From the NCBI RefSeq assembly GCF_036017915.1, contig NZ_CP107929.1, forward strand, positions 6,623,001 to 6,687,000: a stretch of 64,000 bases of DNA, read 5' to 3'. The notes below the pieces were generated by a model that saw nothing but the letters and a program-made list of their open reading frames with translations, made no database searches and was not told where the DNA came from. The translations under genes were made by a program, and so were the position numbers. This document shows, in pieces, positions 13,321-22,200 of the stretch. This DNA comes from Micromonospora sp. NBC_00421 (lineage in GTDB: Bacteria; Actinomycetota; Actinomycetes; Mycobacteriales; Micromonosporaceae). Each line of letters opens with the position of its first letter. Within the stretch, counting starts at the first letter, position 1.

Positions 13321-14273
13321 CGGGTTCCGTCCAGTTGGGGGAGCACCTCGGCGGCGATGAGCTCCAGGTGGTCGAGGTCGTCGAGGTCGATCAGCCGCAG
13401 GTGGACCCGGGTGGCGCCGATCGCCGCGAACTCGCCGATCCGGTCGACCAGCCGGGCGGGGGAGCCGACCACCGGGTCCTCGGGCGGCAGGGCGCTCTTG
13501 ACGTGCAGCGGCGCTGCCCGACGGCGGGCCTCCGCGTCGGTACGCCCGATCGCCACCACGATCCCGGCGGAGAGCACAGGCGGTTCCCGCCCCGAGTCGG
13601 CCCGGCCGACCCGGTCGCAGGCCTCCCGTACCCGGTCGTAGGCCTCGGCGGTCTCCTCGACCGACGTGAACGGCACGTTGAACTCGTCGGCGTAGCGGGC
13701 GGCCAGGTCGGGGGTGCGCTTGGGGCCGCGACCGCCGATGATCACCGGCGGGCCGGGCTGCTGGACCGGCTTGGGCAGGGCCGGGGCATCGACGAGCCGG
13801 TAGTGCTCACCGGCCCAGTTGTAGGTCTCGCCGACCGGGGTACGCCACAGGCCGGTGATGATCTCCAGCTGCTCGGCGAACCGGTCGAAGCGCTCACCGA
13901 CCTTCGGGAAGGGGATGCCGTAGGCGAGGTGTTCCCGCTCGTACCAGCCGGCACCGATGCCCAGTTCGACCCGGCCGCCGCTCATCTGGTCGACCTGGGC
14001 GACCTGCACGGCCAGTGGGCCGGGCAGCCGGAAGGTGGCCGAGGTGACCAGGGTGCCGAGCCGGATGCGGGAGGTCTCCCGGGCCAGCGCGGCAAGGGTC
14101 AGCCAGGCGTCGGTGGGGCCGGGCAGCCCGGGTTCGTCGCCCATCGTCCGGTAGTGGTCGGCCCGGAGGAAGCCGTCGAAGCCGCCGGCCTCGCAGAGCC
14201 GGGCGAACCGGAGCTGGTCGTCGTAGCTCGCCCCCCGGTGCGGTTCGGTGAAGACCGCCACCCGCATGGTCAT
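13317..14273 (-). CDS. LLM-class F420-dependent oxidoreductase
   Basis: 318 aa luciferase-like TIM-barrel flavin/F420 enzyme. Landmarks: DGFLRADHY near residue 40, TSRIRLGTLVTSATFRLP, SGGRVELGIGAGWYEREH, and PPVIIGGRGPKRT. These match the actinobacterial group annotated as F420-dependent oxidoreductases, not FMNH2 alkanesulfonate monooxygenases, though the fold alone cannot separate them. ATG 14273 has GGAGGG just upstream and overlaps the ATPase stop (ATGA). Placement between a transporter ATPase and a cupin suggests catabolism of the imported compound. Confidence 0.85.
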   Translation of the reverse strand: MTMRVAVFTEPHRGASYDDQLRFARLCEAGGFDGFLRADHYRTMGDEPGLPGPTDAWLTLAALARETSRIRLGTLVTSATFRLPGPLAVQVAQVDQMSGGRVELGIGAGWYEREHLAYGIPFPKVGERFDRFAEQLEIITGLWRTPVGETYNWAGEHYRLVDAPALPKPVQQPGPPVIIGGRGPKRTPDLAARYADEFNVPFTSVEETAEAYDRVREACDRVGRADSGREPPVLSAGIVVAIGRTDAEARRRAAPLHVKSALPPEDPVVGSPARLVDRIGEFAAIGATRVHLRLIDLDDLDHLELIAAEVLPQLDGTR

Positions 14274-15055
14274 CGTCCCTCCACCCCGGCAATCGCCGGG
14301 GTCTCCCGTTCCATCAGCAGCTCGTGCAGGTCGGCGCTGACCCGGGCGACGTCCGCCAGGTGGGCGTGGCGGCCGAGGGTACGGGGCCGGGGGATGTCCA
14401 CCTCGACGATCTTGCGGATCCGCCCCGGGCGGGGGCTGAGCACGACCACCCGGTCGGCCAGCAGCACCGCCTCGTCGATGGAGTGGGTGACGAAGACGAC
14501 TGTCGCCCCGGTCTCCATGTGCACCCGTTGCAGCTCGCCGGAGAGCTCCTCCCGGGTCAGCGCGTCCAGGGCGGAGAAGGGCTCGTCCATCAGCATCACC
14601 CGGGGCTCGCCGATCAGCGACCGGCACAGCGACACCCGCTGCTGCATGCCGCCGGAGAGTTCGTGCGGCAGCCGCTTCTCGAAGCCGCCCAGGCCGGAGA
14701 GTTCCAGCAGCTGCCGGGCGCGGTCGCGGTGCTTGGCGCGGCTCCAGCCGAAGATCTCGGCCGGCAGCAGGACGTTGTCGAGCACGGTGCGCCAGGGGAG
14801 CAGGGCTGGCTTCTGGAAGAGCATCGCGACGTCCCGGCGGGGCCGGGTGATCGGGCTGCCGGCGACGGTGATCTCACCGCCGCTGACCGGCAGCAGCCCG
14901 GCGATCATCCTGAGTAGAGTGGACTTGCCGCAACCGGAGCGGCCGAGCACGGCGACGAACTCGCCCTCGGCCACGTCGAGGTCGATCCCGCGCAGCGCCT
15001 CGACCCGCCCGGAACGCCCCTCGAAGGTCCGCGACACATCGGACAGTCGGATCAT
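14270..15055 (-). CDS. ABC transporter ATPase (nitrate/sulfonate/NMT1-type importer)
   Basis: 261 aa ATPase. Walker A GRSGCGKSTLLRMIAG, Q-loop LFQKPALLPW, signature LSGGMQQRV, Walker B VMLMDEPFSALD and switch histidine VFVTHSIDEA are all present. Overall it resembles SsuB/TauB/NrtD. ATG 15055 is preceded by GGGGAG at nine bases; a longer in-frame extension to 15226 looks like noise. It is the first gene of the leftward unit and is divergent from the binding protein and permease it should serve. Confidence 0.9.
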   Translation of the reverse strand: MIRLSDVSRTFEGRSGRVEALRGIDLDVAEGEFVAVLGRSGCGKSTLLRMIAGLLPVSGGEITVAGSPITRPRRDVAMLFQKPALLPWRTVLDNVLLPAEIFGWSRAKHRDRARQLLELSGLGGFEKRLPHELSGGMQQRVSLCRSLIGEPRVMLMDEPFSALDALTREELSGELQRVHMETGATVVFVTHSIDEAVLLADRVVVLSPRPGRIRKIVEVDIPRPRTLGRHAHLADVARVSADLHELLMERETPAIAGVEGR

Positions 15056-15221
15056 GCCGTCGGTCTCCCCTGAGTGGGCGGTCAGCAATCGGACAAGGAT
15101 ATCCCCAGCTCGTCGGCGTCCTGTCGGCCGGGTGCGAAGTTGAGTTGTTTCCGTTCCGCAACCCGATCCGCCTGGCGTGGTGACCCTCAGTGTCTCGTAC
15201 GCTGTGCCGGCGAAGAGTCCC

Positions 15222-15305
15222 TTCACGACGGCGGCGTCGGTGCCCCCTCACGCCGGTGCCGCCGGACCGACAACCCCCTCCGGGTGAACCGCCCGGTCGG
15301 AAAGG
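15222..15305 (+). promoter_or_regulatory. Structured 5' leader of the ABC binding-protein gene
   Basis: A 14-pair hairpin (15229-15242 with 15251-15264, three G-U pairs, 8-nt loop) is followed by a second helix that can pair CCGAC 15267-15271 with GTCGG 15296-15300 around an inner CCC/GGG stem. The block ends in AAAGGA before the start. No U-run follows, so it is not a standard terminator. It could be an unassigned cis-regulatory RNA; this is inference from folding by eye. Confidence 0.4.
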
Positions 15306-15318
15306 ACATGGTGCACTG

Positions 15319-16347
15319 ATGACAAGGCTGACCCGCACGGTCGCCGCGGCCACCCTGGCCACCGCACTCGCCCTGGTCTCCGCCTGTAGTGGCGGGTCCG
15401 ACTCGGCGGACGCCAAGACCGGCGACGGCAAGTCGCTGGAGAAGGTGACCTACCTCACCTCGTTCGGCAACTTCGGCCGCGACTCGTACGCCTGGGTGGC
15501 GAAGGACAAGGGCTTCTTCAAGGAGGCCGGCTTCGACGTGGAGATCAAGCCCGGTCAGGGTACCGGTGCGGTCATCCAGACCATCGTCGGCGGTCAGGCC
15601 GACTTCGGCCCGATCGACCTGACCGGTGGCCTGCTCCAGGTCGGTAACGGGGTGGCCAAGGACTTCGTGGCGGTCGCCGCGATCCAGCAGCGCACCATGG
15701 CCGCCATCGTCTCGGTGGAGGGCAAGAACATCGCCACGCCGAAGGACCTGGAGGGCAAGAAGCTCGCCGACACCCCCGGCTCCGTCGTGCGCAACCTCTT
15801 CCCGACGTACGCCCGGATGGCCGGGGTGGACTACAACAAGGTGACCTGGGTCAACGGTGACGCGCAGGGCCTGATGGGTCAGCTCGCCTCCGGCCAGGTG
15901 GACGGCATCGGCCAGTTCGTCGTCGGCCAGCCGACCGTCGAGGCGGTCACCAAGAAGAAGCCCGTGGTGCTGCCGTACAGCAACGTGATGCAGGACCTCT
16001 ACGGCAACGCGCTGATCACCTCCAGCAAGATCGCCAAGGAGAAGCCGGAGACGGTGAAGAAGTTCACCGCCGCGCTGCTCAAGGGCCTGGAGTACGCCCT
16101 GGCCAACCCCCAGGAGGCGGCCGAGATCCTGAAGAAGAACGTGGACGCCACCAACCCGGCCGCCGCTGCCGCCGAGTTGCAGCTGATGGCCGGCTACGTC
16201 CGCTCCAGCAACTCCGGCACCGCCATCGGCACGCTGGACAGTGACCGGGTCGCCAAGAGCATCGCGATCCTCCAGGGTGCCGGCGCGCTCAAGTCGAACA
16301 TCACCCCGGACCAGATCATCGACTTCAACCTCGTGCCGAAGGCCTGA
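15319..16347 (+). CDS. ABC transporter substrate-binding lipoprotein (NMT1/SsuA-like)
   Basis: 342 aa. The signal sequence ends in the lipobox VSAC with lipidated Cys23. The mature part has the NMT1/THI5-like layout: WVAKDKGFFKEAGFDVEI, then GTGAVIQTIVGGQADFG and DLEGKKLADTPGS. Such proteins bind small organic molecules such as sulfonates, pyrimidine precursors or aromatic acids; the ligand here is unknown. ATG 15319 overlaps the stop of a three-codon frame (ATG GTG CAC TGA at 15308) and has AAAGGA about ten bases upstream. Confidence 0.88.
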   Translation: MTRLTRTVAAATLATALALVSACSGGSDSADAKTGDGKSLEKVTYLTSFGNFGRDSYAWVAKDKGFFKEAGFDVEIKPGQGTGAVIQTIVGGQADFGPIDLTGGLLQVGNGVAKDFVAVAAIQQRTMAAIVSVEGKNIATPKDLEGKKLADTPGSVVRNLFPTYARMAGVDYNKVTWVNGDAQGLMGQLASGQVDGIGQFVVGQPTVEAVTKKKPVVLPYSNVMQDLYGNALITSSKIAKEKPETVKKFTAALLKGLEYALANPQEAAEILKKNVDATNPAAAAAELQLMAGYVRSSNSGTAIGTLDSDRVAKSIAILQGAGALKSNITPDQIIDFNLVPKA

Positions 16348-16364
16348 TCGACGTCGACGGTGCC

Positions 16365-16408
16365 ACGGGGGTGCGACCCAGCGGGACGACCGTTGGCCGC
16401 ACCCCCGT
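16365..16408 (+). terminator. Hairpin between binding protein and permease
   Basis: ACGGGGGTGCG at 16365-16375 pairs perfectly with 16398-16408 across a 22-nt loop. It lies in the gap between the lipoprotein and permease genes and has no U-run. It probably stabilises or partly terminates the upstream message, giving more binding protein than permease. Confidence 0.6.
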
Positions 16409-16447
16409 CGCGTGCCGGCCCCCGCGCCGGCAGGAGAGGAGAACCCC

Positions 16448-17326
16448 GTGACGGACTCGATCCGGACCCGTCCCGTACCCGGTTCGGCCGGTCCACCGAC
16501 CCCGCCGGGCGGGACCGCCCCGACCGTCCCCCCGGCACCCGGCCGGTCACCCTGGTCCCGGGTACGCCCCGCGGCGGTCGGCCTGCCGCTGCTCGGCCTG
16601 GTGGTCGCGGTGGCCGTCTGGTGGTCGGTCACCTCCGGGCTGCACCTGGTGCACCCGGCGTCCCTGCCGCCGCCGCAGGCGGTCTGGACGTCGCTGACCA
16701 CCTCGGCGGACGTGCTCTTCCCGGCACTGGGCACGACCACCCTGATGACGCTGCTCGGCTTCCTGATGTCGACGGTCGCCGGGGTGCTGATCGGGATGAT
16801 GCTGGCCGCCTCCCGACGGGCCGAGCGGATGTTCGCCCCGCTGCTGGTGGCGATCAACGCGGTCCCGAAGATCGCGCTGGGGCCGCTGCTGGTGGTCTCG
16901 GTCGGCTGGGGGGAGAAGCCGATCCTGACCATGGTTTTCCTGCTCTGCTTCTTCCCGATCGTGCTCTCCACCGCCACCGGGCTCACCACCACCCCGGCGG
17001 ATCTGGCCGAGCTGGCCCGGTCGCTGAACGCCTCCTGGTGGCAGTCGTTCCGCAAGGTACGGTTCCCGGCCGCGCTGCCACAGATCTTCGTCGGGCTGAA
17101 GGTGGCGATGCCGCTGGCCGCCATCGGCGCGGTGATCGGGGAGTTCTACTCGGACAAGCCGGGCCTGGGCTACCAGATCCTGCAGTACAACGGCATCGGT
17201 GACACCGCCACCGCCTGGGCGGCGATCGTCCTGATCGCCGCCATGAGCATCCTGCTCTACTCCGCGTTGTCGCTCGTCGAACGGCTCGCCCTGCCCTGGG
17301 TCCGGGCCACCACCTCCGCCCGCTGA
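16448..17326 (+). CDS. ABC transporter permease (SsuC/TauC-like)
   Basis: 292 aa. A proline-rich cytoplasmic N-terminus of about 35 residues precedes six hydrophobic segments. The permease (EAA) loop is visible as DLAELARSLNASWWQSFRKVRFPAALPQIF. GTG 16448 is supported by AGGAGAGGAG five bases upstream; frames starting further upstream overlap the previous gene and look like noise. It forms the importer with the lipoprotein at 15319 and the divergent ATPase at 14270. Confidence 0.9.
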   Translation: MTDSIRTRPVPGSAGPPTPPGGTAPTVPPAPGRSPWSRVRPAAVGLPLLGLVVAVAVWWSVTSGLHLVHPASLPPPQAVWTSLTTSADVLFPALGTTTLMTLLGFLMSTVAGVLIGMMLAASRRAERMFAPLLVAINAVPKIALGPLLVVSVGWGEKPILTMVFLLCFFPIVLSTATGLTTTPADLAELARSLNASWWQSFRKVRFPAALPQIFVGLKVAMPLAAIGAVIGEFYSDKPGLGYQILQYNGIGDTATAWAAIVLIAAMSILLYSALSLVERLALPWVRATTSAR

Positions 17327-17449
17327 CCCCCCGGGCCCCGCCAGGAAGCCCTGTCCCGGGCACCGGGAGCCGTCCCACGAGGCGCCACCGGAATCCACCA
17401 CCTGGGAGAGCTCGCCGCGAGGCAGCACCCCTGATGACCCCCCACCACC

Positions 17450-17486
17450 ACTGACGGGCCGACCCACCCGGGATCGGCCCGTCAGT
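17450..17486. terminator. Terminator hairpin after the permease gene
   Basis: Perfect 13-bp arms (ACTGACGGGCCGA at 17450-17462 and its complement at 17474-17486) with an 11-nt loop, 120 bp after the permease stop. The gene on the other side is convergent, so it can serve both strands. Confidence 0.75.
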
Positions 17487-17501
17487 CACGTACGCACATC
17501 A

Positions 17502-17573
17502 GGGGTGGCCCCACCGCGACCGGCGCAGGGATCAAGCCTGACCGCCCGGAGCCGGTCGCGGTGGGGCCACCCC
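17502..17573. terminator. Second, larger palindrome between convergent genes
   Basis: Perfect 23-bp arms at 17502-17524 and 17551-17573 (GGGGTGGCCCCACCGCGACC at the left start) with a 26-nt loop. It sits 50 bp beyond the stop of the leftward lipoprotein gene and directly after the first hairpin. No U-run is present. Its architecture resembles the thiC-side palindrome, but the sequence differs. Confidence 0.7.
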
Positions 17574-17623
17574 CCACCGCGAACCCGCACCACACAGCCA
17601 GGCCGCACCACAGCCCGAGCCCG

Positions 17624-18805
17624 TCAGCCCGCCAACCGCCACCGCCCACCCCGCGCCACCAGCGTGGTCAGCGCCTGCGGCATCAGCCCGGAGTGGTTGT
17701 CCGGGGTCATCCGGATCGGTCCGGACAGGCCGTCGAGCTGGGACGTCTCCAGCACGTCCCGCAGGCCGTCCCGGTTGACGCTGCCGGCCGGGCCGCCGGC
17801 CCGGAGCGCGGAGTCGGCGATCAGCTGGACGGCGTCGGCGGCGAACGACGACAGGCCGTTGTAGCCGCCGAATCGGGCGGTGTAGTCCTGGAACCACTGC
17901 CGACGGGCGGCCTTGGCCGGGGTGGTGGCGATGACGTCGTCGATCACCATGGTCTGGGTGAAGATCAGGGTGGCCCGCTCGGTGGCCCGGCCGGAGCCGC
18001 CCAGGAAGAGATCACCGGCGGCGGCGGCGTCGAGGAAGAGCGACCCGGCGTAGCCGGACTGGTCGGCGGCGGTGGCGGCGAGGGCGGCCTGCTCCGGCGG
18101 GGTCCAGATGATCAGGGCGGCGGGGTCGCGGTCGGCCAACCGGCGGATCGGCTGGCCGAGTTCGGTGTCGGTGGTGCGGACCGCCTCGGCCCGGACCCGT
18201 TTGATGTTGGCCTTGCGGAACTCGTCATCCAGCGCGGTCAGACCCTCCCGGCCGTAGTCGTCCTGGCTGTGCAGGATGCCGACCTCGGTGATCCCGCGTC
18301 GCCGCAGCTCGGCGGTGAGGGCGGCGGCGCTGTCGGCCGCGTTCGGCGCGAGCTTGAACACGTACCGACGTTCGGGGGCCGGGTTGGCGACCGCGCCCGA
18401 CGGCGCCAGCGCGACCGTCGGGATCTTCCGCTCGTTGATGGTGCGGACGGCGCCGACGGCGCATTCGTTGCAGCCGCCCATGATGATGGCGCTGACCTTG
18501 GCGTCGTTGCTGAAGTCGCCGACGTTGCGCAGCGACTCGTTGACGTCGGACCGGTTGTCCTTGATCGTCAGCTTGACCTTGCGCTTGCCCAGCGCGCCCG
18601 AGGCGTTCAACTGGTCGACCTTCAGTTCCAGGGCGCGCTGGTAGGCCTGGCCGACCGGCGCGGCGGCACCGGAGATCTCGAGGTCGGCCCCGATGTAGAT
18701 GGGGCTGTCGTCCTCCTCTGCCGCGCCGAACGAACAGCCGGTGAGCGTGGTGGCCAGTACGGCCGATGCGAGCGCCACGATGGTCGCGGAGCGGATGGGG
18801 CTCAA
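17624..18805 (-). CDS. Branched-chain amino acid-type ABC substrate-binding lipoprotein
   Basis: 393 aa periplasmic-binding-protein type I (LivJ-like). The start is TTG 18805, preceded by GGAGG at six bases. The signal peptide ends in lipobox LTGC with Cys24. The mature part begins with IYIGADLEISGAAAPVGQAYQRA and contains ITEVGILHSQDDYGREG. Upstream in-frame codons to 18922 lack signal-peptide character. No permease or ATPase genes adjoin it, so it may be an orphan binding protein or a sensory partner; the neighbouring conservon kinase is divergent. Confidence 0.85.
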   Translation of the reverse strand: MSPIRSATIVALASAVLATTLTGCSFGAAEEDDSPIYIGADLEISGAAAPVGQAYQRALELKVDQLNASGALGKRKVKLTIKDNRSDVNESLRNVGDFSNDAKVSAIIMGGCNECAVGAVRTINERKIPTVALAPSGAVANPAPERRYVFKLAPNAADSAAALTAELRRRGITEVGILHSQDDYGREGLTALDDEFRKANIKRVRAEAVRTTDTELGQPIRRLADRDPAALIIWTPPEQAALAATAADQSGYAGSLFLDAAAAGDLFLGGSGRATERATLIFTQTMVIDDVIATTPAKAARRQWFQDYTARFGGYNGLSSFAADAVQLIADSALRAGGPAGSVNRDGLRDVLETSQLDGLSGPIRMTPDNHSGLMPQALTTLVARGGRWRLAG

Positions 18806-19244
18806 CTCAGTCCTCCAGGTGCGGCGCGGGGCAGGCCCGGTCACCGCCGCTAGTCCGTCCTCAGTGGAGAAACGGGATTGGGTGCCGTACGGTGTGCGCG
18901 AAAGCCTGCAAAACCTTGCCAATGCGGGGGCGCTGCGGTCAAGCGCGGAGCTGTCGGCGGTTTCGGGACGCGAATCTCACATTGTGGGGACATCAGATAT
19001 TTACCCATGCTCACTCATCAGAGGCGTACGAACACGCTGGAGTGACATGCCCTGTTCAGGGGTGGCCTGCTAATGAGGGCAAAAGACGACCGGCACACCG
19101 GTCGACCGATTCCTGCCTCACCGCCGACTTCCCAAACAGGATCTTCTCTGATGAAATCGCGGCCGTGCCGCGCATGGCGCTGTCCGTTGCACCAGGCGCG
19201 GGTAGGCGGGTCAGGCGTGTGGAAGATACGACGGAGGCGATGTC
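18806..19244. other. Divergent intergenic region, no gene seen
   Basis: About 440 bases between the LivJ-like lipoprotein (-) and cvnA (+). The stretch around 18960-19200 is less G+C-rich than the flanks and should hold both promoters. A small dyad, CGACCGG-CACA-CCGGTCG, is at 19087-19104. No convincing short gene was found. Confidence 0.5.
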
Positions 19245-22200
19245 GTGAGCACCGGACCGACGACCCTGCCCGAGCCAGGCGAAAGCGCCGGCCCTGAACG
19301 GGAACGCCGACTGCCCCGGCTGCGCGATGCGCGGATTCGTTCCAAGCTCGCGCTCATTCTGGTCGTACCGGTCGCCGCAGTCATCGCGTTGGCAACAATC
19401 CGACTCGTCTCCACTACCGAGGGTGCTGTCGACGCCACCCAGATCCGGTCGCTGACCGCGCTCTCCACCCAGGTTTCCGCCCTGACGCAGGATCTGCACA
19501 AGGAACGGATGGCCGCCGCAGGTTATCTGGCCAACCCGCAGTTGCGCCCGGACGACTACAACCTGCGGGTCCGGGCCACCGGTGAGCGGATCAACTCGTA
19601 CCGGGCCGAGCGGGCCGACCTCGGTGAGGTTCCGGCCGCCGTGCAGGACCGGCTCAAGGTGATCGACGACCACCTGCGGACGCTCGACGCGACCCGGCAG
19701 GAGGTGCTCGACCGCCGGCAGATGCCGGTCGCCGAGGCCACCCTCCGGTACGGGGTGATCCTCACCGACCTCGTCTCGTACGGCGACACCCTGGCCCAGC
19801 TGTCCGGCCAGGAGAGCCTGGCGGACGCCCGCCGCGCGGTGGCCGCGTTCGGCCGGGCCAAGGCCGCCGTCGCCGAGGAGGAGGCGGTCGCCTACACCGC
19901 GCTGGTCGGCGGACGCCTGGACGAGGAGCAGTTCTCCTCCTTCGTGGCGACCCTGACCAGCCAGCAGGAGGCGCTGCTCGCGTTCTCCCTCGCCGCCGAC
20001 CCGACCCAGCGGGCGCTCGTCGACAGCGCGGTCTCCGGTGACGCCGTCGGGCTCGCCGACCGGGTGGCCGCCGACATCACCCGCTCGGTCGGGCAGCGCA
20101 GTCCGGTCAGCGCCGGGGACGCCAGTGCCTCGATCGGCGCGGTCAACGACCTGATGCGGTGGACCGAGATCCAGCTTCAGGACACCCTGCTGGCCCGCTC
20201 CGAGCAGGCCCGTAGCGACGTCATCCAGCAGGCGGTCATCGAGACGGTGCTGGTGCTGCTCACCCTCATCGTGGCGATCACCCTCGCCGTGGTGCTGGCC
20301 CGCTCGCTCAACCACTCGCTGCGCCGACTGCGTGAGGGCGCCCTCTCGGTGGCCAACCACGACCTGCCGGACGCGGTCAAGCGGTTGCAGAACATGGGCA
20401 GCATCAGTGACGGCGGGGTGGAGGAGATCGTCCGGCAGGTGCGGGACCCGATCCGGTTGACCAACCGGGACGAGGTCGGCCAGGTGGCCCTGGCCTTCAA
20501 CGTGGTCCACCGGGAGGCCGTCCGGGTCGCCGCCGAGCAGGCCGCGCTGCGGACCAGCGTCTCGGCGATGTTCCTCAACCTGGCCCGGCGTAGTCAGACC
20601 CTGGTCGACCGGATGATCGGCGAGCTGGACGCGATCGAGCGCGGCGAGGAGGACCCGAAGCGGCTCGCCCAGCTCTTCGAACTGGACCACCTCGCCACCC
20701 GGATGCGTCGTAACGACGAGAACCTGCTGGTCCTGGCCGGTGCCGACTCGGCCGTGCCGCGCCGCGACGACGCGCTGCTCGTCGACGTGCTGCGCGCCGC
20801 CCAGTCCGAGGTGGAGCTCTACAACCGGATCGAGTTCGGCACCGTCGACACCGACATCTCGGTCGCCGCCCACGCGGTCAACGACGTGGTACGACTCGTC
20901 GCCGAGCTGCTGGACAACGCCACCCGCTTCTCGCCGCCGACCACCACGGTGGTCGCCGACGGCCGGCGCATCCGCGACTACGTGCTGATCCAGATCGAGG
21001 ACCGGGGACTCGGCCTCACCGACGAACAGTTGGACTCGCTCAACCGCCGGCTCGCCGCACCGCCGACCGTGGACGTGGCCGCCTTCCGGCTGATGGGTCT
21101 CGCCGTGGTCAGCCGGCTCGCCGGCCGGTACAACATCCGGGTGGAGCTGCGACGCAACGTCGAGGGCGGCACCGTCGCCCAGGTGACCCTGCCCAACGCC
21201 ACAGTGGTGCTGCCCGCCCACCGGGGTCGGGACCAGGCGACCGGCCGGCCGCGTCAGCCGCTGGCGGTCGAGCAGCCGACGCCCGCCCCGGCCGGTATCG
21301 GTGGTGCCTTCACCGGTGCCCGTAGCGCGGCGGCGACGTTGACCGACCAGTGGCGTACCACCCCACCGGCGCCGGCCCCCTGGCAGCCGCCGGTGGACGC
21401 CCGGGACACCGCCCCCGCCGTGCAGTTCGGCGGCCCGGTCTCCGCCCCGCCGCTGGCACCGGTCTCCGCCCCCTCGGCCGACTCCGGGTTCAGCGCCTTC
21501 TCGGCCGGCAGCCCCACGGTGGCGAACCCGACCATCGACGCGTTGCCGCGCCGGGCCGCGCCGGGCGGGCCGGCTCCGGTGCTGCCGGTCGGTCCGGTCG
21601 CCGGTGCCGCGCCCGGCACGACGGAGTCGTACGGCGGTCCGGCCATGCCGTTCGCCGGTGCGCCGGCGGCGACCCCGTATGCCGGTGCGCCGGCGGCGAC
21701 CCCGTATGCCGGTGCCCCGGCGGCGACCCCGTATGCCGGTGCGCCGGCGGCGACCCCGTTCGCCCCGGCCGCAGCGGCGTCGTTCGCCCCGGCCGCGCCA
21801 CCGTCCGCGTCGTTCGCTCCTGCCGTCCAGCCGTACACCGCTCCCGCCGCGCAGTCGTACACCTCCCCGGCCGCGTCGTACACCCCGCCGGCCCCGGCTG
21901 CGCCGGTGGTGGCCCGGCCGGACCGGCCGGCCGACTCGCCGATCTTCCGGGAGATGGAGGCGGTGTGGTTCCGGTCCCACGGGGACGACGCCACCGCGAT
22001 CTTCACCCGGCCCCGCTTCGACGAGGAACCGCCCGCCGCGGCGGCCCGGCCCAACGGGGCGGTCAAGCCGACCCGCCCACCGCTGCCCACCCGGGTACCT
22101 GCTGCGCCCACCGCGGCCGGCACCCCGACCGTCACCCCGGCCCAGGCCCCGGCCCCGGCCCAGGCTCCGGTTCAGGCCCAGGCCCAGGCCCAGGCGACTG

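Noticed and set aside
15308..15319. Three-codon frame as a functional leader peptide
   Set aside because: Too short to call; kept only as a remark on the binding-protein leader.
15060..15320. Second TPP riboswitch for the NMT1-like transporter
   Set aside because: The conserved CTGAGA and CTGATCC-type cores of the THI element are absent.
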